This document shows positions 1 through 6,096 of a DNA stretch of 6,400 nucleotides, in pieces (the stretch's first letter is position 1; every line of letters starts with the position of its first letter). The position numbers and the translations under genes were made by a program. The notes below the pieces were generated by a model. It made no database searches, was not told the origin of the DNA, and saw nothing but the letters and a program-made list of their open reading frames with translations. Source of the stretch: an uncultured Bdellovibrio sp. (GTDB lineage: Bacteria > Bdellovibrionota > Bdellovibrionia > Bdellovibrionales > Bdellovibrionaceae); NCBI GenBank assembly GCA_937871355.1, contig CALMPX010000348.1:1-6400 (forward strand), written 5' to 3'.

Positions 1-1056
1 GCCAATAAAATCGGATATCCCATTATCATCAAAGCTTCGGCTGGTGGCGGTGGAAAAGGGATGCGTATAGTTCGCGTCGACGAAGAGCTTGAAAGTGCTT
101 TCCGGGCCTGTCGTAGCGAAGGACAAAATTATTTCGCCGATCCCACTGTTTACATTGAAAAATTTATTAACGACCCGAAACATATTGAAATTCAAGTTTT
201 CGGTGATACCCATGGCAACGTGGTTCATTTGTTTGAACGCGAATGCTCAGTTCAGCGTCGTCATCAAAAAATTATCGAAGAATCTCCTTCGCCGAGTGTG
301 ACTCCCGAGGTTAGAGAAAAATTAGGAGCTGCGGCCGTTCGAGCCGCTCAGTCGATTAATTATATCGGCGCGGGAACCATTGAATTTATTTTCGATAATA
401 AAACTAAAGAATTCTACTTCATGGAAATGAATACGCGTTTACAAGTTGAACATCCTATTACCGAACTGGTAACGGGCTATGACCTCGTCAAAGAACAAAT
501 TTGGGTCGCAAAAGGAAAGCCTTTAAGCTTCAAACAAGCGGATATCAAACAAAAAGGTCATGCCATCGAAGCTCGTATTTGTGCGGAAGATCCCGTGACG
601 TACAAGCCCCACCCTGGGAAAATTCGCGCCTGTCGCCATCCACAAGGACCATTCCTTCGGGTCGATTCCTACGCTTACCCTGGCTACGAAGTACCGATTT
701 ATTACGATCCGATGATCGCCAAAGTGATTACCTACGGAGAGACTCGCGAAGAAGCGATCGATCGTATGCAACGTGCACTCAGCGAATTTATTTTAACCGG
801 AATTAAAACAAATATCGTTTTACACAAAACCATATTAGATCATCCCACGTTTTTAGATGGATCTTATACGACTCAATTTATTGAAAAGAATTTTCAAGTT
901 TTAGAACCAGAGATTTTCAAATCGGTAGAAGACCCCGTATTTTTAATTGCGGCAGCCATCACTGCTTACCAAGATCGAAAATCAAAAGATGTTCGTCGCT
1001 ATAATGTGGCTAGCAACTGGAGACGTACTGGACGAAAAATCCAGCTACGCACATAG
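1..1056 (+). CDS. accC: Biotin carboxylase subunit of an acyl-CoA carboxylase (5'-truncated by window edge)
   Basis: This subunit uses ATP and bicarbonate to carboxylate biotin on the carrier protein, the first half-reaction of acetyl-/propionyl-CoA-type carboxylases in the cytoplasm. The frame is open from base 1, so the gene starts outside the window; 351 residues are visible. Comparison with remembered E. coli AccC suggests about 150 N-terminal residues are missing. In visible numbering, the ATP-grasp glycine loop KASAGGGGKGM is at 11-21, ERECSVQRRHQK at 79-90 and MEMNTRLQVEHP at 141-152, including the expected metal/catalytic E142, N144 and R146. GHAIEARICAEDP (about 186-198) contains the arginine equivalent to E. 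coli R338. The chain continues about 50 residues past where E. coli AccC ends. That tail (AAAITAYQ helix, then SNWRRTGRK) resembles the start of the BT domain of propionyl-/methylcrotonyl-CoA carboxylase alpha chains. Acyl substrate specificity cannot be told from this subunit. The family call is secure; the symbol is by homology only. Confidence 0.95.
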   Translation, partial: ANKIGYPIIIKASAGGGGKGMRIVRVDEELESAFRACRSEGQNYFADPTVYIEKFINDPKHIEIQVFGDTHGNVVHLFERECSVQRRHQKIIEESPSPSVTPEVREKLGAAAVRAAQSINYIGAGTIEFIFDNKTKEFYFMEMNTRLQVEHPITELVTGYDLVKEQIWVAKGKPLSFKQADIKQKGHAIEARICAEDPVTYKPHPGKIRACRHPQGPFLRVDSYAYPGYEVPIYYDPMIAKVITYGETREEAIDRMQRALSEFILTGIKTNIVLHKTILDHPTFLDGSYTTQFIEKNFQVLEPEIFKSVEDPVFLIAAAITAYQDRKSKDVRRYNVASNWRRTGRKIQLRT

Positions 1057-1060
1057 GAAG
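1055..1060 (+). promoter_or_regulatory. Shine-Dalgarno of the biotin carrier gene, overlapping the upstream stop
   Basis: AGGAAG overlaps the last two bases of the TAG stop of the biotin carboxylase gene and sits 5 nt before the ATG at 1066. It supports independent initiation of the carrier subunit at that ATG, and thus a genuine two-subunit arrangement rather than one broken gene. The overlap also suggests translational coupling of the two subunits. Confidence 0.75.
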
Positions 1061-1065
1061 TAGAT

Positions 1066-1596
1066 ATGTATTTTGAAGCAAAATTAAATGGATATAACTA
1101 TAAAGTCGACGTTCACGAAGATCGTAATTCTTGGAAAGTGTCATTACAAAAAGAAGATCACGAGTGGGTTCACCATGATATTTCTAAAAATGATTACAAA
1201 AGCGCCGAAGAATATATTAGCTTTTTGTTTAACGGGAAATCTTATTTGATCGATGTGGTCGGACAAGATACGGAATACACTGTTTATACCCGTAACTCGT
1301 TTCGTACGATCAATATTTTCAACGATGAAATGCTCTTGCACGCGTCGCTTAAAAAGGGTGGCGGCATGGGCGTTGACGCTCATCTTAAGACGGGAATGCC
1401 CGGAAAAATTATTGAGATTTTCGTTAAGGCTGGCGACACTGTTAAAGCCGGGAAACCTTTGTTGATCATGGAAGCTATGAAAATGGAAAATGAAATGCGC
1501 GCCCAAGCTGATGTGACAATTAAAGAGATTTGCGTAAAACAAGGAGATGCGGTTGAGTCCGGAGCCGTTCTCATCAAATTTGAAAAAGATAAATAA
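1066..1596 (+). CDS. Biotin carboxyl carrier subunit with N-terminal BT-like region
   Basis: This 176-residue protein carries the biotin that shuttles CO2 from the biotin carboxylase to a carboxyltransferase. Residues about 108-174 form a biotinyl/lipoyl-attachment domain: GMPGK hinge at 110-114 and the biotinylation motif EAMKMENE at 136-143, so the predicted biotinylated residue is K139 (codon 1480-1482). Residues 1-95 are beta-rich (FEAKLNGYNYKV, EEYISFLFNGKSYLIDV) and resemble the barrel of the BT domain that joins BC and BCCP in single-chain propionyl-CoA carboxylase alpha. A short glycine-rich linker (KKGGGMG, 96-102) lies between. It differs from E. coli AccB, which has a Pro/Ala-rich linker and no BT barrel. 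The gene is 9 bp downstream of, and in the same frame as, the biotin carboxylase gene, certainly in one operon with it. Acetyl- versus propionyl-CoA use cannot be decided here. Carrier function is secure; the BT assignment is by pattern. Confidence 0.93.
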   Translation: MYFEAKLNGYNYKVDVHEDRNSWKVSLQKEDHEWVHHDISKNDYKSAEEYISFLFNGKSYLIDVVGQDTEYTVYTRNSFRTINIFNDEMLLHASLKKGGGMGVDAHLKTGMPGKIIEIFVKAGDTVKAGKPLLIMEAMKMENEMRAQADVTIKEICVKQGDAVESGAVLIKFEKDK

Positions 1597-1631
1597 GTAT
1601 TAACAGGTTCAACTTAACCAAAGGAAATAAA

Positions 1632-2231
1632 ATGAACTTAACAAAATTAGTTACCCTATCAATAGTATCGGCTACGTTATTAACAAGCTGCGGCCCTAAA
1701 GCTTTCGTTAAAGGTCAATACGATGACGCTAATAAAGAAAATCTCATGAACGACCAATGGTCTGAAACTGACATGCAAGTCGTTGTTAAAGCGATGGTCG
1801 AATCCTTAACAAAAAGTGCCAAAGTAGTGACAGCAAAAACACCACCAGATGTTATGGTGACAAATTTACAAAACAAAACATCTGAACACATCGATACTCA
1901 AAGCATTATGGACATGGTGCGCGTTGAATTGACTAATTCGGGCAAAGTTTCTTTCATCGACAAAGAAGCTCGTAAAGATATTTCAGATGAGTATGATTAC
2001 CAAAATTCAGGAATGGTCTCGAAAGAAACTAAAAAAGGCGCTGGCGGACAAATCGGTGTTGATTACATCATCAATGGACGTATCGATTCTATCGTACAAG
2101 AAGTTGGAAAAGATAAATCAGTTTATTACAAAATAACTTTGAACATGACTGATTTGAAGACAACACGTATTGTTTGGACGGATCAAAAACAAATTCGTAA
2201 AACATTCAAAAAGAAATCAATCGGTTTATAA
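1632..2231 (+). CDS. lpoB: LpoB-family penicillin-binding protein activator lipoprotein
   Basis: This 199-residue lipoprotein belongs to the LpoB family; in E. coli, LpoB is an outer-membrane lipoprotein that reaches through the periplasm to stimulate the bifunctional peptidoglycan synthase PBP1b. A short signal peptide (MNLTKLVTLSIVSATLL) ends in the lipobox LTSC, giving lipidated C20. The +2 residue is Gly, not Asp, so outer-membrane sorting by Lol is expected. Family hallmarks are VTNLQNKTSEHIDT (76-89), ELTNSGKVSFID (99-110), GVDYIINGRID (142-152) and VWTDQKQIRK (181-190). The stretch between C20 and about residue 45 is the expected disordered tether and is short. AAGGAAA at 1621-1627 is a good ribosome binding site. 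The gene lies 35 bp after the biotin carrier gene and 3 bp before a second lipoprotein gene, the more likely functional partner. Which PBP it activates here is unknown. Family call strong; the role in this organism is inferred. Confidence 0.88.
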   Translation: MNLTKLVTLSIVSATLLTSCGPKAFVKGQYDDANKENLMNDQWSETDMQVVVKAMVESLTKSAKVVTAKTPPDVMVTNLQNKTSEHIDTQSIMDMVRVELTNSGKVSFIDKEARKDISDEYDYQNSGMVSKETKKGAGGQIGVDYIINGRIDSIVQEVGKDKSVYYKITLNMTDLKTTRIVWTDQKQIRKTFKKKSIGL

Positions 2232-2234
2232 TTT

Positions 2235-3473
2235 TTGAAAATTCTACTTTTTATCCCTTTTGTATTGCTCGGGTGCGCCTCTTATCAAAACAAGGTGGCG
2301 CCGACGAAGAATTATTTAAAAAGTAGAAACTGTCCTCAGGCCATCGAGACTATTTCGAAACTCAGCGAGCCCTCTGGCGTAGACCAGTTGGCCTTACTGA
2401 TGGAACACGGAACAACTCTTCAAATCTGCGAAAAATACCCCGAAAGCAATCAAGTCTTTACTCAGGCAGAAAATTTAGCCGATTCTAAAGACTATACGTC
2501 TGTTTCCGAAGTCGCCGCGGCGACCTTATCGAGTGAAGGCATGATGACCTACAAAGGTGACACCTTTGAAAGGTTATTTTTAAACGCATCAAAATCCCTC
2601 AATTTTCTTCAATTGAAAAATACCGACGCCGCATTAGTCGAAGTTCGTCGAATGAATCAAAAATTTTCAAAATTTAAAAACGAAGAACGTAAAAATTTCG
2701 AACTCAATTCTTTTTCTAAATACTTATCGGGATTGATCTGGGAATCGACTGGACAATACGACGATGCCTGCATTGACTATAAGGACGCCTACTTTACCGC
2801 CACCCAGTTCCGCGATGTTGGTATTCAAATGCTAGCAACCTGCTGGAATGCGAATCGCATTGATGAATTTAATACTTTGGTTAAAAAAATAAATGCCACG
2901 AATGAAGAAATTCAAGAAGCCAAGTCTTCAAAATCGAAATCTGAAATTGTTCTGGTTTATCTTCAAGGCTGGGGTCCTCAAAAATTAGAAAATCCACAGT
3001 CCCCCCTGTTTCCCTATTTGGTCGATGTGCCAAACATCACTCAAAAATTAGCAATTGATCTTTATGAACAAGATCAAACTAAGCCAAATAAAAGTTATTT
3101 AAGTGATACTATATATAGTGTGGCCGAGGCCTCTCGCGCCTCTCTGAATGCAGACCAAGCTTCACTGATTGCGCGCCGGTTAGCTGCACGTGTCGCCAAG
3201 CAGGTTGTTGCGAAACAAATTGGTGATAAGGATGCCCTTTTAGGATTTGTGGCTTTAGTGGGAATGGTCGCTTCTGATCGTGCCGATCTTCGCCAGTGGT
3301 CGTTTTTACCAAACACCATTCAAATTATTCGTATTCCTGTGAGTCCGGGAAAATATAATTTAAAATTAAGCGGGTTAGGTCGTGACAAACAAGTCACTGA
3401 AACATTCAATGATGTGAGTTTTAATGTGGATAAACGCCAAAAGGTTATCCATATGGTTCGAAGCGTATTGTAG
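2235..3473 (+). CDS. COG3014-like TPR-type lipoprotein, partner gene of lpoB
   Basis: This is a 412-residue predicted lipoprotein of unknown function. A very short signal peptide (MKILLFIPFVLLGC) gives lipidated C14; Ala at +2 predicts the outer membrane. Residues about 28-210 are helical and TPR-like; the segment ERLFLNASKSLNFLQLK followed by DAALVEVRRMNQKF (112-144) matches the signature I recall for COG3014 proteins. Further matching segments are VLVYLQGWGPQKLE (239-252) and DLRQWSFLPNTIQIIRIPV (351-369), followed by a beta-rich C-terminus (to 412). COG3014 genes are commonly found beside lpoB in other proteobacteria, as here, which suggests a shared envelope/peptidoglycan role; no activity is established. 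The start is TTG: the in-frame TAA of lpoB lies only one codon upstream, and a later start would remove the signal peptide. No Shine-Dalgarno is evident, so re-initiation after lpoB is likely. Family membership rests on memory of motifs, not a search. Confidence 0.8.
   Translation: MKILLFIPFVLLGCASYQNKVAPTKNYLKSRNCPQAIETISKLSEPSGVDQLALLMEHGTTLQICEKYPESNQVFTQAENLADSKDYTSVSEVAAATLSSEGMMTYKGDTFERLFLNASKSLNFLQLKNTDAALVEVRRMNQKFSKFKNEERKNFELNSFSKYLSGLIWESTGQYDDACIDYKDAYFTATQFRDVGIQMLATCWNANRIDEFNTLVKKINATNEEIQEAKSSKSKSEIVLVYLQGWGPQKLENPQSPLFPYLVDVPNITQKLAIDLYEQDQTKPNKSYLSDTIYSVAEASRASLNADQASLIARRLAARVAKQVVAKQIGDKDALLGFVALVGMVASDRADLRQWSFLPNTIQIIRIPVSPGKYNLKLSGLGRDKQVTETFNDVSFNVDKRQKVIHMVRSVL
3424..3454. 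repeat. Inverted repeat / stem-loop near the convergent gene ends
   Basis: ATGTGGATAA (3424-3433) can pair with TTATCCATAT (3445-3454), with one G-T wobble. The inner bases CC-AAAA-GG (3437-3444) can extend the stem past a 3-nt bulge. The structure lies inside the 3' end of the COG3014-like gene and 22-52 nt beyond the stop codon of the M16 peptidase on the other strand. No T-run follows on either strand, so it is not a canonical intrinsic terminator. It might still stabilise or define a 3' end, or be chance within coding sequence. Confidence 0.4.
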
Positions 3474-3475
3474 AA

Positions 3476-6076
3476 CTATTCGCGCCCTACAACACTGGTC
3501 ACATAATTCTTTGTAAACAATTCGGCAGCTAAACGGCGTACATCTTCGCGAGTAATTGCATTATAGATTTTCTGCACGTGCAAATTATCATCAATGCTGT
3601 TTCCGTAAAAATGATCAAAGGCAATCATATTACAATATGACGATTTTCTTTGTAATCCGATATCATTCTGGCCGATGAGATATTTTTTCGCGCGCTCTAA
3701 TTCATCTTCCGAAATGAGTGTGGTCGTGAGCTTATTAAATTCTTCTTTAAACATGGCCACTGCTTTAGTCACTTTATCCGGAGAACACGCAATGTATCCA
3801 CCGAAATAACCTGTCTCTAATGTTTCCATTTTAATTGGTGACACTGAATACGCTAATGAATTTTTATCACGTAATTCGATGAATAATCGACCACCTTGAC
3901 CAGAAAGAACGGCTTGCATGATTTGTAAAATGTAACGACGTGGATCCGTGAGCGAAACGCCGTTCCAGCCGATCATCACATGAGATTGTTCTTTATCTTT
4001 TTTTAAAAACTGTTCTTTATTTTCAGCGAGTTTCGCGATAGGTACACTTTTTAATTGGCGGCCATGAAGCGTGAATGAGTCTTCCATTTTCTCAACGATG
4101 TCGATCCAACGAGAGCGATCATAATCGCCGGCCACTGCAACTTGCATATTTCCGATGGCTCTGAATTTGTTAAACGATTTTTCGACATCTTTCAGGCTGA
4201 TATTGTTTAAAGTTTCAAGCGTCCCGCTTTGCTCATAAGACATGACCGTCTGCGGGAACATCATTTGCAAAAACTGGCGACCACATAAATATGAAGGATT
4301 ATCTTGTTTCGATAGAATTTGTTTTTTAAGCACATCCATCTCACGGGTGAAAATATCTTGAGATAAAACCGGCTTAGTGACGACTTCCGCGGTTAAATCC
4401 AGCATGGTTTTTTCAAAGGGCTTCATATATTCAACCGAAAGCCCGTTCGTATTTTTTCCGCCGAATGAATTGAGTCCCGCCGCTGACTCTTCTATAATTT
4501 TTAAGTATTCTGCTTCATTTTTTGTTTCAGTGGCCGACGGCCAAATGCGCGTGAGCATTTCCGTTAATCCTTGTTGATCGACAGACTCTAAACGGCTTCC
4601 GCCACCGAAAATAATTTTAGCCGACGCGGTTGGCGTATCGGTAATTTTTTTAAATAAAATTTCGGTGCCTTTTTTTGTTTTGTAAAACTCAATATTTGTT
4701 TCACCTGATTTGGGAGGCGCGCTGAATTTGATCTTCGGTATTTTGATCGGCTTGTCCTTAAATTCTAATAATGGAATTTTGCTTTTTTTAACTTGTTTCC
4801 AAATTTTTAAACCCTCTTTAAGGCTGGCAATTTGATCAACTTTTGTTTTTTTATTTAAAATACTGAAGTTTGTTTTATTAATATCTAAGTATTTTACCGC
4901 TACTTTTTGAATATCTTTAGGCTGAAGCTGTTGAATTTTAGATAAATATTTTTCATAGGCTTTTGTGTCATTAAGGTAGAAATATTCAGTTCCAATTTTA
5001 TTGGCAATGCCGTCGACAGTTTCAATCGAGTAGAATTGCTCCGATGAAATATTAATAACGGCTTTTTTTAATTCTTCCCAAGTAATACCGTATTTTAAAA
5101 CTCTTTCAATTTCTGTAAAAAGCGCGGTGAAAAGTTCTGGCATACTTTGATCTGTTAATTTTGAGCTGATGGTAAATAGTCCGCTATCCACTGGATTATA
5201 GGTATAGGCAGAGACGTTGTTGGCTAAACTATTTTCTAAACGAAGTTTAGAATATAAGCGTGACGTTTCCCCTTGGCCCAGAATCATCGCTAAGACTTCT
5301 AAGGCGGGAACATCTTTATGTTTTGCGTTCGGCGCAGGCCAAGCCATTTGTAATGTTGTTTCAACAATATCTTTAGTTGCGCCTGAAAAAGTGGGGGCCT
5401 TCTGTATCGGCTCTTTAACGCGCTTTACTTTAATTAACTTATGTGACGCAAACTTTGAAAAAACATCAGTCACATCTTTTTTTGTCTCTTTTAAATTAAA
5501 ATCCCCAGAAATAATTAATGTCATGTTCGAAGGAACATAGCGCGAGTTAAAATATTTTTGAATTTTCTTCACTGGCCATGAGCGAACATTTTTTTCATAT
5601 CCAATCACAGGAATGCCGTAAGCATGTTTTTTAAAAACAGACTTAAACATCAACTGCGAAGCTGAGCGGCTCGGAGAATCAATCCCCATCTTAATTTCTT
5701 CACAAACGACTTCGCGCTCGCTGTGAACTTCGTCTTGATCAAATGTGGGATGACCCATCATCTGAGCTATCACGTCGACAGCGGTGTCTAAATAATTTTT
5801 AGAAATAGTCACATAAAATACCGTCTGATCAAAAGAAGTGTAGGCGTTTAATTCTCCTCCTGAGGCTTCAATAATATTTGCAATCTCGCCCACTTTATAT
5901 TTTTCAGTTCCTTTAAAAACGAGATGTTCAATAAAATGACTGATACCTTCTTCGTTTTTTTTCTCGTCGGCACTACCGGTTTTGACCCACATTTGTACGC
6001 TCACGACGGGTGATTTATGACTCGGCACTAAAATGACTTTCATTTTATTTTTTAATTCAAATATCGTTTGCTTCAT
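3476..6076 (-). CDS. M16 family zinc metallopeptidase, two-repeat single chain
   Basis: This 866-residue protein is a pitrilysin/processing-peptidase-type (M16) metallopeptidase, a family that degrades or trims unfolded peptides in a clam-like chamber. The N-terminal half (about 1-420) has the inverted zinc motif HFIEH (H47, E50, H51), and E127, 76 residues on, is the third ligand (SEREVVCEEIKM). The C-terminal half (about 462-866) repeats the fold but has lost the metal site: the aligned positions read E506, T509 and R510. It keeps the substrate-side R/Y motif (GGRLFIELRDKNSLAYSV; R736, Y743), which the first half lacks at Y (LRLENSLANNV). A lysine-rich linker at about 422-450 joins the halves. 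No signal peptide is present, and an in-frame stop four codons upstream (6086-6088) rules out a longer N-terminus, so a cytoplasmic location is predicted. AAGGA at 6083-6087 is its ribosome binding site. It converges on the lipoprotein gene with 2 bp between stops and diverges from hemW. Physiological substrate unknown. Confidence 0.95.
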   Translation of the reverse strand: MKQTIFELKNKMKVILVPSHKSPVVSVQMWVKTGSADEKKNEEGISHFIEHLVFKGTEKYKVGEIANIIEASGGELNAYTSFDQTVFYVTISKNYLDTAVDVIAQMMGHPTFDQDEVHSEREVVCEEIKMGIDSPSRSASQLMFKSVFKKHAYGIPVIGYEKNVRSWPVKKIQKYFNSRYVPSNMTLIISGDFNLKETKKDVTDVFSKFASHKLIKVKRVKEPIQKAPTFSGATKDIVETTLQMAWPAPNAKHKDVPALEVLAMILGQGETSRLYSKLRLENSLANNVSAYTYNPVDSGLFTISSKLTDQSMPELFTALFTEIERVLKYGITWEELKKAVINISSEQFYSIETVDGIANKIGTEYFYLNDTKAYEKYLSKIQQLQPKDIQKVAVKYLDINKTNFSILNKKTKVDQIASLKEGLKIWKQVKKSKIPLLEFKDKPIKIPKIKFSAPPKSGETNIEFYKTKKGTEILFKKITDTPTASAKIIFGGGSRLESVDQQGLTEMLTRIWPSATETKNEAEYLKIIEESAAGLNSFGGKNTNGLSVEYMKPFEKTMLDLTAEVVTKPVLSQDIFTREMDVLKKQILSKQDNPSYLCGRQFLQMMFPQTVMSYEQSGTLETLNNISLKDVEKSFNKFRAIGNMQVAVAGDYDRSRWIDIVEKMEDSFTLHGRQLKSVPIAKLAENKEQFLKKDKEQSHVMIGWNGVSLTDPRRYILQIMQAVLSGQGGRLFIELRDKNSLAYSVSPIKMETLETGYFGGYIACSPDKVTKAVAMFKEEFNKLTTTLISEDELERAKKYLIGQNDIGLQRKSSYCNMIAFDHFYGNSIDDNLHVQKIYNAITREDVRRLAAELFTKNYVTSVVGRE

Positions 6077-6096
6077 GCGAGATCCTTATCTATAAG
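6068..6096 (+). promoter_or_regulatory. Candidate sigma70-type promoter for hemW
   Basis: TTGCTT (6068-6073) and TATAAG (6091-6096) are separated by 17 bp. The -10 matches the consensus at 5 of 6 positions and the -35 at 3 of 6. The expected start of transcription is about 7 nt after the -10, at about 6103, which is the A of an in-frame ATG of hemW. The -35 lies within the first codons of the divergent M16 gene. Predicted by eye; chance matches are possible in AT-rich DNA. Confidence 0.4.
6083..6087 (-). promoter_or_regulatory. Shine-Dalgarno of the M16 peptidase gene
   Basis: Read on the minus strand this is AAGGA, 6 nt before the ATG at 6076. Together with the in-frame stop at 6086-6088 it fixes the start and so the absence of a signal peptide. 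Confidence 0.7.

Noticed and set aside
501..806. Open frames on both strands overlapping the biotin carboxylase gene
   Set aside because: The products are Arg/Ser-rich without family features, and the sense frame carries the conserved carboxylase motifs throughout.
1144..1542. Long open frame on the minus strand (132 codons) within the biotin carrier gene
   Set aside because: It is antisense to a strongly conserved biotinyl domain, has no recognisable motifs and looks like a compositional shadow.
1597..1631. Possible promoter or terminator between the biotin carrier gene and lpoB
   Set aside because: TTGAAA (1580-1585) has no -10 at a workable distance (TATTAA is only 12 bp away). The small GGTT/AACC inverted repeat is too weak for a terminator. 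Only the ribosome binding site AAGGAAA is convincing.
2227..2232. Perfect TATAAT at the end of lpoB, a possible -10 for the second lipoprotein gene
   Set aside because: Transcription would begin near 2239, after the TTG start, and no -35-like hexamer lies 16-18 bp upstream. It is explained by the stop codon and AT-rich context.
3108..3119. 12-bp perfect palindrome ACTATATATAGT inside the COG3014-like gene
   Set aside because: It is low complexity (TA repeat) within a well-supported coding region, has no second copy that I saw, and no nearby gene start for an operator to act on.
5217..5540. Plus-strand open frame (107 codons) opposite the M16 gene; a similar one at 4377-4577
   Set aside because: Both are antisense to well-conserved M16 sequence, lack convincing ribosome binding sites and resemble no known protein.
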